From Clostridium_AD sp050717545 (GTDB lineage Bacteria > Bacillota > Clostridia > Clostridiales > Clostridiaceae), in NCBI RefSeq assembly GCF_050717545.1, contig NZ_JBOITN010000008.1:182096-246095 (forward strand): a stretch of DNA of 64,000 bases, written 5' to 3'. The translations under genes were made by a program, and so were the position numbers. A model generated the notes under the pieces. That model was given only the letters and a program-made list of their open reading frames with translations. It searched no databases and had not been told where the DNA came from. Shown here piece by piece: positions 18,024-27,871 of the stretch; the first letter of the stretch is position 1; every line of letters starts with the position of its first letter.

Positions 18024-18626
18024 TTATTCATTAGGATTAACTATATCTATATCTTCTTCCTCTATTATAATGGGCGGCGTTTGCATTAAGCTTTCTAAAT
18101 AATCGGTATTTTCATTTTCGTAAGGTTCATAAATGCCATCGGTAGTAGTATTAATTTCACTCATGGTATTTATAAAATCTGAAATATTTCCAAAAGTTAC
18201 TTGTCGAATCAAAAACGTAAAGCTTGGATTAAATTTATTTTTTAAATTATTAATCAAACTTGACTTAATTTCAGTTGTCTTATTTTCATGATTAATATTT
18301 ATTGAGTTGTTTTTAGATATTTTGTCAATATTTTTGTTATAACGTGTTCGTTGTAAGAGTCTTAAAGTAATAAGAAATTTTGCCATACTTAATTTATCAG
18401 ATATAGGGAGCATAAATTCTGAATCATTTTCAGGGATTTCTTGTTGAACTTCCGGTGTAAATTCTGTAGATGAATTATTTGTGTATCTGTTTTCTTGTTT
18501 GATATTTGTTGAGCCTTTTTTAGATGCTTTATTAATATTTATAAAACAAGATGGATCTTGTAACATATTAAGTATAAAATACCTTTTTATCAGCTTTAAT
18601 TTGTCACGGTTATCGTATGCTTTCAT
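18024..18626 (-). CDS. Hypothetical protein with an internal duplication, downstream of Wadjet
   Basis: I recognise no family in this 200-aa protein. It carries a visible internal repeat: LIKRYFILNML...FININKASKKGSTNIKQENR near residues 12-48 and FLITLRLLQ...NIDKISKNNSININHENK near 84-116. The C-terminus is acidic (IIIEEEDIDI). The start ATG 18626 follows AAAGGAGTACTTATAAT. It is the gene after jetC on the same strand, 98 bp away, so it could be an accessory of the Wadjet locus or an unrelated passenger. Confidence 0.6.
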   Translation of the reverse strand: MKAYDNRDKLKLIKRYFILNMLQDPSCFININKASKKGSTNIKQENRYTNNSSTEFTPEVQQEIPENDSEFMLPISDKLSMAKFLITLRLLQRTRYNKNIDKISKNNSININHENKTTEIKSSLINNLKNKFNPSFTFLIRQVTFGNISDFINTMSEINTTTDGIYEPYENENTDYLESLMQTPPIIIEEEDIDIVNPNE

Positions 18627-18724
18627 ATTATAAGTACTCCTTTATTATAAAAGTTAGGTATAAGAAACAAAATAGAGTAGACCTTCTACATAATATGTTG
18701 AAAATAAAAGAGTGTTACTTAACT

Positions 18725-21700
18725 TTAAAAAAGTTCCATTTGATCAATTGCTACTTCTTCTTCTTCTAATTTAAATCTCGAAGCAACTATATTTTCTATG
18801 AATTCTTCACCTTTAATATTCTCTGATTTTAAATACTTTAACCCGCTTTTAAGTTTTGAGGGTATTAAATCTAGTACATATATATTATCAAATCTATTTA
18901 ACACAGATTCTCCACCGAGTCCTGACAAACAAATAAGTTGAGTGTTACTTTTTTTAGCTATATCCATAAGAGGTTTTAATAAGTGCTCTGCATTAGTTTG
19001 AGCAAAAGGGTTATCCATTATGATAACTTTTCCGCCTTCATTTCTTGCAAAGATATCTGTCTCATCTCTTCTCATATAAGATAACAAGCTTGATAATATT
19101 ACAAAAGCTGAAAGAAAACCTTCTCCCCCTGAGTTTAGTGCAATTTCATTCCAACCCAATAGAATTTGTCTATCTTCTTCTACTTTGTATAGTTTAACCT
19201 CAATATTGCTTATAGAAACAACTTCATTATAAAGATCACGTGTGTTAATGCTCTTAGATATTAAATCTTCTATATTTTCGTTGTTTTGAAGTCTTTCAAG
19301 TGCAGTTATAGTAAGGCTTTCTAAAAAATCATTAACTCTTAATCTATAAAGTTCACTGTTTGAGTCCCATTCTGGTAGTTTTATGCTAAGCATCTTTACA
19401 TATTTATCTCTTATTTTAATCGAAGAGTTATTATCAATTTTCCCTAAATTAGTATGAACTTCTAAAACATATTCGTAAATGCTTTGAGATACATTATCTT
19501 TTTCCCTAGTAATTAAATCAATGTCTGCTTGAAGTTTTGCCATTAACGCATTGTGCGCAGCTAGCGTAATATTTAAATTTTCTATTACAATATCAGGCTT
19601 ATCAATACTTTTTGCAATGATTTCTAAGGATTTTTTAAAGAAATCATCATTTGAAAACAGCGGTTTTCTTGATACTCTGTTTATTTCATTACTTAAATCA
19701 AGACTCTTTTTTGATTCTTCTTCTAAAGAAAGTCTATAGTCCCGCCTAAGTTCTCCGCTATATTTGCTAAGCTCTTGAATTTCAACATCAATTGAAAGCG
19801 TGGTAGTTATAACAAAATCGCTAAACTCTTCTAAATTAGAAAAATTAGTTTCAAGTTTTTTTATAGCATTTTCTGTTAATGTTTTTTCTTTTTTTGCCAG
19901 TTCTAATTCGTGATTTTTCGCAAAGGTTCTTTTGTTAAAATCTATATCTAGTATCTCTTCTTTTGGTTTTGGAGTTTCTTTATTAAAATCATCTTTCATC
20001 TTTTGTAAAAGATTTTTTATAGTTGTTTCAATTTTCGCATATTCTATATTTAATTCATTTATGGTTTTATTGATTTTATATTTGGCTTCATCAAATGATT
20101 TTAATGATGCTTTTATTTCTTCTTCTTTAAATCTGTCATAGGTTACTTCTCTATATTCAATTTCATTTAAACAATATTCTTTCCCTTTGGCTATTAGATC
20201 TCTTTCTTTAACTATAAATCGTTCATTTGCACCTTGCAAGCTCTCTTCTAAAAGTTTAATATCAGTGGAGATTTCCTTAGTTAAACTATCATATCTAGCT
20301 TCTAAGTCTTCCACATCCTTTTGCAAAATTTCACCTTGATTATATTGATTGTACTTACTTACGTTATCATGAATTTTTTCTAACTTTCCTAATAAATTTC
20401 TAAATCCTTCTTGAAGATTTGACAATGACTCTTCTAAGTTAATTTTATTTTTTTCTTTAATTTTTTTATCATCATTAAGTCCAATTATATTTTCAGAAAG
20501 GTTATCTAACTTTTTCTTATCAAAAGTATATTTTTCATAGCTTTTTACCAATGAATTAAAATCTTCTATTTCTCTTGTTAGCTGTTGTAATTTACTTTCC
20601 TGGGTTCTTATAGTTTTATATGCCTTTTCTATAGCTATATTGATGTCATTTATGGTATCTCGAATATTATTAAGTTTATTTTTCTTTGATATTAATAACT
20701 CTTCATTTATTGACAAGTGTTTTTCTAAATTTTCATAAGTTTCTTTATCTAAAACAGAAAATTGTATTTCACTTCGGCTTTTTTCATAAAAATCAATATC
20801 GCTTAGTTTCTGAGTTATATACCCATCTAATGAAGTTATTTCACCTTGCTTTTCAATTAATAATTTTTTTAATTCTTCTTCATTTATAAGTTTATTATTA
20901 AATGAAACATAAAATGTGATATCATTTAGAGAACACAAGCTATTAACTTTTTCACTAGATTTATTAGTTAAACTCTCCCTTTTTACTATAGGAATAGGAT
21001 AAGACGTAAAAATGCCTAGATCATCCTTTTGAAGTTTTATTAAATCCTCAGGCTCCATAATTAGAGAGTATGGTAAAAATGGATTATCTTTTATAAATTT
21101 TATATTTTCTTTTTCGCTGTGTTTATTTTTCTTAAGCCAATCAATACCATATATTATGGTTATATCTTTTTGGTGAAGTTTTTCCTCCATTTCTTTAGAA
21201 ATTTCAAGTGTTCTTCCTGTTTGAAGTTTTTTCTTTTCTTCTTGAAGTTTATTTAATTTAATAATTAATTTATTTTCTTCTTCTTTTAAAACTTTAATTT
21301 TACTGTTAAATTCATTTATTATATACTCTTTGTCGAAAAGTTTACTCTCATCTATATTTATGTATTTTATAATGTGTTTTCTGTTTTCTATTTCTTTAAG
21401 GAAAATATTTCTCTCTTTTTTCATATTGGTAAGTTCATGAGATATATTGCTTATTTCTTGTGAAACATCTTCTTTTTCTCTTTCTTTAACTTTAACTTCC
21501 ATAGATTTTAATTGACTTAACTTTTTACTTTTAGAAAGAATTTCACTATTTTTAGTTAGACTTTCATTGTATGATAAAGACTGCTTATTTATAAAATTGT
21601 CATTACAATAACCCATTAAGTTTCGAGTAAAAGCTTTTTTATATCTATTGTTAAAATTTTCTTCACTTACCGAAAATGATGCTATATTACTTTTAAGTCC

Positions 21701-23128
21701 ACCTATTAACTGACTTTTTTGTTGAAGGAGCATATTTAATTCATCAATTTCATTTTTAATATCATTTATATTTACTTTTGTAGACTTTATGTTCCCATCA
21801 TTTTCTTGTAAAAGATTTGAGGTTTCTTTTTCGCGGCCTTGATAATATTTTTTCAAACTAAACCCTGTATTCTCTCTTTCTGGTTGTAAATCCTTATTTT
21901 TTTCGTTTGCAAGTTCTAATTGGTTTTCAAGCTTTTGAACATCCCTTGATGCTTTAACATATTCCTCATATAACTTTGAGCATTCTAGTATGCTTTTCTT
22001 TTTTTCAAGAATAGCTATTTTGGAATGAGTATCTAATGCGTCTTGCTTAGCTAGTTCAATGTCTGAATTTATTTTATCAGAGGTGCCGTACAGTCTGTAA
22101 ATCTCTGATGATATTTTTTCATACTTAATTTCATTAATATAGGACTCTATTTCTGAAATTTTATCTAGGACTTCTTCTTTTTTATGGTTTTCTAAATTTA
22201 AAGTGTCTTCTAGATATTTTATAAGACTCGCTATTTTATTTTTTAAACTTTCACTATAAATTTTATGCTCATTGCATTTTTCTGCAACATCTAATATTTC
22301 CTTTGCACAGATTTTAAACTCTTCAATAGCATCTTTTTTTTGTATTTTGGATTGATTATATTTGTATTGATATATGTATTTTTTAACTATTTCGCTAAAA
22401 TTCTTTATTTTGTCTTCATCTTTATTAATCTTATCTTCTACAGCTTTAATAAACCACTTCTCCACAAGACCTGATACATTTTTAGCTTCTTGAAAAAGCT
22501 CCGATAACCCTGATTCTGTCATATTAATCTTTTTTATTATGCTTTCCCATTCTTTATTATTTATCTTGTACTGCCTTAAATTATCAAAATAATTTTTAGT
22601 CTGTGATGGCGTAGTCATATCAAAGTAATTAAAGTTTATGTTCTTATCTTTTTTAAGATCCTCAAGTAAACTCTTAATGCTCATAAAACTTTTTATTTTC
22701 TTAATATTTTTCTCAATTTCAACTGCTGGAAAATTATTAATATCATATTTGCTGCTTTCCCTATACTCATGTATAAAGGTTATAATATCTAAATCCTCCC
22801 CGGAATCATCATCTAATGAGACTAATCTTTTTCTAACCATCATACCAATAAGCACATAACCTACACCACCATCCAAAACCCATTCTGTTAATATGTAGCT
22901 TGGTGAGTTTTGAGTAAAGTAACTTTTGAATTTTCTATCTTTTAAATCTCTATACCTCTTATTTACAAAAGGGGCCATCATTAGCTGAACCATTACAGAC
23001 TTACCCCCACCATTTCTAAGGCTCAAAAGGGTACTCTCTCCACCCAGCTTAAATGTCTCATCATCTATTTTCATTGAATTGTTATTATAATTAAAGTTTA
23101 TGATCCTAATAGCATTTATTTTACTCAT
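18725..23128 (-). CDS. jetC: Wadjet JetC, SMC-like (MukB-type) ATPase
   Basis: JetC is the SMC-like motor of the Wadjet complex, which extrudes loops of circular plasmids so that JetD can cut them. I start at ATG 23128 (1467 aa): GGAGGTG precedes it by 6 bp and ATGAGTAA overlaps the jetB stop. The N-terminal head has LRNGGGKSVMVQ (Walker A, ~residue 40). About 1250 residues of long coiled coil and a hinge region follow. The C-terminal head has LNSGGEGFLSAFVIL (signature) and VIIMDNPFAQTNAEHL (Walker B). The size and the flanking JetA, JetB and JetD genes make the assignment strong. Confidence 0.93.
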   Translation of the reverse strand: MSKINAIRIINFNYNNNSMKIDDETFKLGGESTLLSLRNGGGKSVMVQLMMAPFVNKRYRDLKDRKFKSYFTQNSPSYILTEWVLDGGVGYVLIGMMVRKRLVSLDDDSGEDLDIITFIHEYRESSKYDINNFPAVEIEKNIKKIKSFMSIKSLLEDLKKDKNINFNYFDMTTPSQTKNYFDNLRQYKINNKEWESIIKKINMTESGLSELFQEAKNVSGLVEKWFIKAVEDKINKDEDKIKNFSEIVKKYIYQYKYNQSKIQKKDAIEEFKICAKEILDVAEKCNEHKIYSESLKNKIASLIKYLEDTLNLENHKKEEVLDKISEIESYINEIKYEKISSEIYRLYGTSDKINSDIELAKQDALDTHSKIAILEKKKSILECSKLYEEYVKASRDVQKLENQLELANEKNKDLQPERENTGFSLKKYYQGREKETSNLLQENDGNIKSTKVNINDIKNEIDELNMLLQQKSQLIGGLKSNIASFSVSEENFNNRYKKAFTRNLMGYCNDNFINKQSLSYNESLTKNSEILSKSKKLSQLKSMEVKVKEREKEDVSQEISNISHELTNMKKERNIFLKEIENRKHIIKYINIDESKLFDKEYIINEFNSKIKVLKEEENKLIIKLNKLQEEKKKLQTGRTLEISKEMEEKLHQKDITIIYGIDWLKKNKHSEKENIKFIKDNPFLPYSLIMEPEDLIKLQKDDLGIFTSYPIPIVKRESLTNKSSEKVNSLCSLNDITFYVSFNNKLINEEELKKLLIEKQGEITSLDGYITQKLSDIDFYEKSRSEIQFSVLDKETYENLEKHLSINEELLISKKNKLNNIRDTINDINIAIEKAYKTIRTQESKLQQLTREIEDFNSLVKSYEKYTFDKKKLDNLSENIIGLNDDKKIKEKNKINLEESLSNLQEGFRNLLGKLEKIHDNVSKYNQYNQGEILQKDVEDLEARYDSLTKEISTDIKLLEESLQGANERFIVKERDLIAKGKEYCLNEIEYREVTYDRFKEEEIKASLKSFDEAKYKINKTINELNIEYAKIETTIKNLLQKMKDDFNKETPKPKEEILDIDFNKRTFAKNHELELAKKEKTLTENAIKKLETNFSNLEEFSDFVITTTLSIDVEIQELSKYSGELRRDYRLSLEEESKKSLDLSNEINRVSRKPLFSNDDFFKKSLEIIAKSIDKPDIVIENLNITLAAHNALMAKLQADIDLITREKDNVSQSIYEYVLEVHTNLGKIDNNSSIKIRDKYVKMLSIKLPEWDSNSELYRLRVNDFLESLTITALERLQNNENIEDLISKSINTRDLYNEVVSISNIEVKLYKVEEDRQILLGWNEIALNSGGEGFLSAFVILSSLLSYMRRDETDIFARNEGGKVIIMDNPFAQTNAEHLLKPLMDIAKKSNTQLICLSGLGGESVLNRFDNIYVLDLIPSKLKSGLKYLKSENIKGEEFIENIVASRFKLEEEEVAIDQMELF

Positions 23129-23837
23129 TAATTTCACCTCCAAAAGCTGTAACTACTCTACTGTAGTTATTTTTGTTTAATATGTTCCAATCCATAAAAT
23201 TATCTAGTTTTGAAGTTGTAGTTATCATGTCATCCACCGGTACATAATTTATAAGTCCTTGATTCTCTAAAAAGTTAAGAATAGTATATATAAATCCTTC
23301 TTTAGTAGTTCTGGCAGTGGTTTGCTTATCAGAACTTTTAAGTGCTTCAAAACGTTCTAAAATATTAGCGTAGGCAATACCTGTTTTGATTTGTACCTCT
23401 TCTAAGTCCTCTTTTTCTACGCTTTCTTTTAATCTATTGCTTATTATATTTAAAAGTTCTCCTCCTTTTAGAAAATATTTGCACTTGCTGGTTCTACCTT
23501 GTGAGCCATAGAATTCAACTAATAGAGTAAGTATCACAAACTGAGATAGATAGTAATCCTTATCATTGCTATTAGACTTACAGAGTTCTTTTTTTAGTTC
23601 TCCTTTAGAATATCCTAAAAAGTCATTGTCCTCATTTGGTATAAGATATATAACCCCACTGTATTTTTCAACCTTGCAGTTACAGCTTTCCCCTTGGCTT
23701 TTGACTAAATTCATTATCTGTTCACTTTCAGAATATATTCTAAAAAAATCTTTCTCCTTTTCTTCTGAAAGCTCACCATTTTGAATTAAGTAATAAAATA
23801 TTTTGTTGCTAGTATTTATATCGTATGTATTGTACAT
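23121..23837 (-). CDS. jetB: Wadjet JetB (DUF6063-like), kleisin-associated winged-helix subunit
   Basis: JetB is the MukE-like partner that bridges JetA and JetC in the Wadjet complex. The 238-aa product matches the DUF6063 pattern as I know it: SNKIFYYLIQNGELSEEK at the start, VIYLIPNEDNDFLGYSKGELK, then LSQFVILTLLVEFYGSQG, and TKEGFIYTILNFLENQGLI near the end. It begins 12 bp after jetA behind AAAGGTAGTG and overlaps jetC by 8 bp (ATGAGTAA). This gene type points to Wadjet type III rather than type I or II. Confidence 0.85.
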   Translation of the reverse strand: MYNTYDINTSNKIFYYLIQNGELSEEKEKDFFRIYSESEQIMNLVKSQGESCNCKVEKYSGVIYLIPNEDNDFLGYSKGELKKELCKSNSNDKDYYLSQFVILTLLVEFYGSQGRTSKCKYFLKGGELLNIISNRLKESVEKEDLEEVQIKTGIAYANILERFEALKSSDKQTTARTTKEGFIYTILNFLENQGLINYVPVDDMITTTSKLDNFMDWNILNKNNYSRVVTAFGGEINE

Positions 23838-23849
23838 ATCGTTTCATCA

Positions 23850-25466
23850 CTACCTTTCTACTTTAAAAGCCACGTCTGAGCATATAACAGTTTTAACTAT
23901 ACCTTTGTCGCTTGGAAGTCCGTAAAATTTAATTTTTTCTTCGCTGCGCAATACTTTAGAAATATAAATATATTTAATATCATTGAGTTCAATATTGTCC
24001 TGGACTAAGTCTAATATAGTTTCATTTAATTCAAACTCAAACTTTTCTTTTACTGATATAGTTTCTTCTTTTTCTTTCTTAAGTTCAGATATATCAACAT
24101 GATTATATTTTAAAAGTTCAATTATTATTTCCCTAAATATCTCAACGGTGGGTATTAATACTTCACGAGTATTTTGATCTTCCTTAAGTTTTTGAGATAT
24201 TTCCTTAAGAGATACTTCTCCTTTTTCAGAGGCGAATTCTAGAATTAAGTTTAAAGAATTTTTGTATTTCGTTAGTTTTATTTTTGCTTTTTCTCTTTTT
24301 TCCTCAATCCAATGGCCTTCCTCAAAGGATACCAATTCATCTTCTTCAAGTTCTTTTGCTTTTATAGGCTTCTGATACTGCAAGCATTTATTAAGATTAT
24401 ACTTTTTATTAATAGGTGATCTATATAAAGATCTTAAAATATAATCGATAGAACCTAATTTTGAGCTGTCTGCACTGATTTTGTCGTAGAGATCTGATCC
24501 AATATTAAATCTTTTTATAAGAGACATAGAGGCCATTTCTTCTAATTCTTTTGAATAAACGCTTTTGAAATCAAAATGAGAGTTTAATATCTTTTGCTGC
24601 TCTTCAATTGCACGGCCAAGATACTGTTCAATTATTCCTAAGAATTTTAAGTTTTCAAGTTCCTTTTCATTAAGCTTTTTAATATTTATTCCCTTCTCTT
24701 TAATTTCTTGTATTCTAAGGTTAACCATAATTCTATATTCATTAAATTTCTTTCTTGTTGCAGTTAAAGAGTCCATATTACCCTCTAATAATTGTTTATA
24801 TTCGTCTACAGAATAATTAAGAGCATTTTGCCTTATTCTCCTTATAGCATCATGCATTTTTTGAAGTTGTATTCGAAGAAGATTAAATATATTCTTAACA
24901 TCATCTACAGCCTTATCATAACTAGCTTTTTCTAGGTGAAGTTTAAAAATCATTTCATGAATGGTGAGTTTCATGTTGCTTTCAATTTCTAAAGTAGATA
25001 AAAGGAGGGAATAGCCATCATCTGTTAAATAATAAGAAGTTCTCTTTACAACATCATCAATATAAACTATCTTATTAGAAACAAAACTTATGTATATATC
25101 AGCGTATTCTCCTTCTTTAAAGTCAAAACCTTTAAAATACATTGCTTTACCTTCATCACACAATACTATATTTACAATGAACTCACCAAGGTCCTTACAC
25201 TGCTCATAACTTAGGGGTTTTTTGAAGTATTTCATATTAATATCATCAATGAAACTGCCTATATTATCCATAGTGCAGAATTCATCCTTTAAAGACTCCT
25301 CCATTATGTAAAGCATAACTGCAAAAATTAAATTTATGTATTCATGAGTCTCCTCAAAGCCATAATTCTTCCATGTATTTTTAAACATACTATTTTTGCA
25401 AAGCAGAACATAAGCTCCAACCTTTTTCATTCGTGCGTTAAAATCTTTAAGAAAATCTACTCGCAT
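23850..25466 (-). CDS. jetA: Wadjet JetA (DUF5716-like), kleisin subunit
   Basis: JetA is the MukF-like kleisin of Wadjet. The 538-aa protein starts at ATG 25466 after GGGAGGATTTAAAA. It has an N-terminal helical/winged-helix region (FKNTWKNYGFEETHEYINLIF), a central stretch IHEMIFKLHLEKASYDKAVDDV followed by long helices (RIQLQKMHDAIRRIRQNALNYS), and a C-terminal domain with winged-helix character (EVSLKEISQKLKED). It is the second gene of the jetD-A-B-C operon, 47 bp after jetD. The match is to the family as I know it, supported by context. Confidence 0.87.
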   Translation of the reverse strand: MRVDFLKDFNARMKKVGAYVLLCKNSMFKNTWKNYGFEETHEYINLIFAVMLYIMEESLKDEFCTMDNIGSFIDDINMKYFKKPLSYEQCKDLGEFIVNIVLCDEGKAMYFKGFDFKEGEYADIYISFVSNKIVYIDDVVKRTSYYLTDDGYSLLLSTLEIESNMKLTIHEMIFKLHLEKASYDKAVDDVKNIFNLLRIQLQKMHDAIRRIRQNALNYSVDEYKQLLEGNMDSLTATRKKFNEYRIMVNLRIQEIKEKGINIKKLNEKELENLKFLGIIEQYLGRAIEEQQKILNSHFDFKSVYSKELEEMASMSLIKRFNIGSDLYDKISADSSKLGSIDYILRSLYRSPINKKYNLNKCLQYQKPIKAKELEEDELVSFEEGHWIEEKREKAKIKLTKYKNSLNLILEFASEKGEVSLKEISQKLKEDQNTREVLIPTVEIFREIIIELLKYNHVDISELKKEKEETISVKEKFEFELNETILDLVQDNIELNDIKYIYISKVLRSEEKIKFYGLPSDKGIVKTVICSDVAFKVER

Positions 25467-25513
25467 TTTTAAATCCTCCCAACTCTTCTAAGAATCTTAA
25501 TATGTACTATCTC

Positions 25514-26521
25514 TCAAAAATCACTAATATTTAATATTTCCTGTGGAATATATTTATTTGAGGTAAGTATATTCATAATAGAATCTCTATACAACTTACT
25601 AAATTCTTTTGTAAATACTTGTCCTATATTTCTATTTTGCCCATCTTTTGTTTTTGGTAAACTTATATTTTCATTAGTAAATTTATCTATCATAAATTCA
25701 TAGCCTTTAACAAAGGGTTTTATATTAAAATCATCTTTAAAAATTTTATATAACCCCTCATAAATTATTATACCCTCATAATCTAAATCTCCAAGATATA
25801 AAATTTCATTATCTTTATCTATAAGATATGGCTCAGCACAAACCTCGAAATCTTCAAAGGTTCTATATATATTTTTACCACCACCATATATTAATGTAGA
25901 TATTTCCTCACCGAATATTCTGCTTTTCCCGCAAATAAGATGTTTTCTCATGCTATAAAATGTATCCTTGTTTTCAAGTATTAATATCTTTTGTGGTGAG
26001 TTTTTACTATAAGAATAATAGGAAAGAGGCTCTGTAGTATCATAAATATTTAGAAAATGGGCGGATAAGTTAAGGTTTTTGAGTATTCTTTTTCCACCTT
26101 CGCGGTTAAGAAACTTTTCTCTTTCCCAAATTTGAAAACTTCTTTCATTGGCTGATACTTGTGTATTAAGCAGAATCATTTGCGTGTCAAGAAAGTTACT
26201 CAAAGAAAGTATGAATTTTCTATCATCTTTATATCTATCAATGTTTTTAATATAATAAGTTTTATCTAACCTAATATTAATACCATATGATAATTCAGAT
26301 ATATACATAGATATGTCTTCTTTCTCATCTATTATTGTATATCTATTATATAAAGCAGGTTTTTTGCCATTTAGCTTACTACTTTTTATAGGCATTATAA
26401 CTTCATCATTAATTAAATTCGCGACTGTACGTGCTAGTTCTATATATTCTGATATGTTAAGATATTGTCGTAATTCATCAATATCTATCCTTTTTTTATT
26501 GAGATTTCTTAGATCCTTCAT
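25514..26521 (-). CDS. jetD: Wadjet JetD (DUF2220-like), Toprim nuclease subunit
   Basis: JetD cleaves plasmid DNA after loop extrusion. The 335-aa protein has an N-terminal winged-helix part (IDELRQYLNISEYIELARTV) and a C-terminal Toprim-type domain. In it, ILILENKDTFY supplies the Toprim Glu, and EILYLGDLDYEGIIIYEGLYK is the DxD strand typical of topoisomerase VI-like nucleases. It is the first gene of the operon, whereas jetD is commonly last in Wadjet loci. The ATG at 26521 follows a GGAGAC ribosome binding site. The promoter must lie in the 166-bp gap shared with the divergent HipA-like gene. Confidence 0.88.
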   Translation of the reverse strand: MKDLRNLNKKRIDIDELRQYLNISEYIELARTVANLINDEVIMPIKSSKLNGKKPALYNRYTIIDEKEDISMYISELSYGINIRLDKTYYIKNIDRYKDDRKFILSLSNFLDTQMILLNTQVSANERSFQIWEREKFLNREGGKRILKNLNLSAHFLNIYDTTEPLSYYSYSKNSPQKILILENKDTFYSMRKHLICGKSRIFGEEISTLIYGGGKNIYRTFEDFEVCAEPYLIDKDNEILYLGDLDYEGIIIYEGLYKIFKDDFNIKPFVKGYEFMIDKFTNENISLPKTKDGQNRNIGQVFTKEFSKLYRDSIMNILTSNKYIPQEILNISDF

Positions 26522-26687
26522 TATAGTCTCCTTATATAATCTGATATCTTCTATTATACAATGATTTGTGATAAAAGCACACTCATTTAGGTTTGGAATG
26601 GATATTATTCATCTATTTTAAGTTTAAAAAACAACATAGAATTGTGACAAATTATGATACAATAAATGTATGGGAGTGATGTGTTGT

Positions 26688-27821
26688 ATGAGCAGATATT
26701 ATTATTTAAAATATTATGATAAAACAGTTGCAGAAATTGATATAGATAATAGAACAATGGAAATCATAAATTTAGATTTATTTTTTGATATGAGAGATAA
26801 AAATATAATGGACTCTGTCCATTTTGATAAATGGGTTAGAAATAGAATAAGACCAGTAAGCCAAGTTGGATTTAATTCATTCTTAGCATCATTAGATTTA
26901 AAGGAAGATGAAGAAGATTTATATTTTAAGGTGCTTATAGCAACTAGGGCAATAAACGTTAAAGATAAATTATGGTTAGCATTTAATGAAGATGAGAATT
27001 ATGAGGAATGTTCACCTTGGGCATCAATAATGATAGATGATGGTAAGGTAATAAACCACTCTTTTGATGTAATAAAGTTAAATGAAACAAAGACAAGACT
27101 AAATATTGATGGAGCATGTAATAAAGACTTAGCAAGAATTAAAGGGAATTTATGTGTGGTTAAGGAAAGACTACAAACTAATTCATATGATAATATATCA
27201 GAAGAGTTAGCTTATGAAATAGCAAAGAGATTAGGTATAGAATGTTCACCAGCAGGGGCATTGCCCAGAGGTCTATGTTTCTCGGTAATAGATGAAACTA
27301 AAGACTTAATTCCTGCAAATGTTTTAATTAGACTCGACCAAGGAAGCTTTGAAGATTTTTATAAATTATTCTTAAAGATTAAGTCTCCTAGTAAGACTAA
27401 ACTAGATGTACTCAAAATGGGGTTATTTGATGTTATAACAAGGCAGATGGATAGGAATTATACTAATTTTTCGTTCTATAAAACAAATGAAATTTTACAA
27501 TTTTATAGATTGTACGATAATGGATTATCGTTATTTGCATCATCAAGGTATAAGGAAAATTTAGATTGTTCCTTAGGATATGGTGAAACTTTAGAAAGTA
27601 AACTCAGGTTCATAGTACGTGAACTAAAAAAATTAAATGTTGAATTTGTATTTTATGATAGATTAAATAAAGATTTTTTAGAGAAGATTAGTCAAAGTTA
27701 TTCTTTTGATATAGAAGCTACAAATGGCAATAACCTAGACAATGTTATTGACTGGGTATTAAAACAACAAATGCATGTTGAAGAAATACTTAATGCACAT
27801 AATATTAAATTCATAGAGTAG
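26688..27821 (+). CDS. HipA/CtkA-like kinase-fold protein 1
   Basis: The protein resembles the C-terminal kinase part of HipA-type Ser/Thr kinases. I prefer ATG 26688 (377 aa), 10 bp after GGGAGTGA, although in-frame ATGs exist at 26670 and 26679. The catalytic region has DVITRQMDRNYTNFSFY (the DRxxxN loop; HipA has DRHxxN) and RLYDNGLSLF (metal-binding DxG-like), and an upstream GNLCVVKERL resembles the lysine strand. It lacks the HipA N-terminal domain and has no HipB-like HTH neighbour. It is transcribed divergently from Wadjet. A structurally similar gene lies at 36.1 kb. Targets are unknown. Confidence 0.7.
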   Translation: MSRYYYLKYYDKTVAEIDIDNRTMEIINLDLFFDMRDKNIMDSVHFDKWVRNRIRPVSQVGFNSFLASLDLKEDEEDLYFKVLIATRAINVKDKLWLAFNEDENYEECSPWASIMIDDGKVINHSFDVIKLNETKTRLNIDGACNKDLARIKGNLCVVKERLQTNSYDNISEELAYEIAKRLGIECSPAGALPRGLCFSVIDETKDLIPANVLIRLDQGSFEDFYKLFLKIKSPSKTKLDVLKMGLFDVITRQMDRNYTNFSFYKTNEILQFYRLYDNGLSLFASSRYKENLDCSLGYGETLESKLRFIVRELKKLNVEFVFYDRLNKDFLEKISQSYSFDIEATNGNNLDNVIDWVLKQQMHVEEILNAHNIKFIE

Positions 27822-27871
27822 AGTAGTTAGAGTTATGCCGTAGTTGTATAATTATTTTTAATAGGTGGGGA

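Noticed and set aside
17925..18626. CRISPR array or tandem repeats near Wadjet
   Set aside because: No regularly spaced direct repeats were found here or elsewhere in the window; the hairpin repeats are dispersed single copies.
19551..22859. Several plus-strand ORFs of 60-75 codons opposite jetC
   Set aside because: They are Ser/Leu/Phe-rich antisense shadows of the long Lys/Glu-rich coiled coil of JetC.
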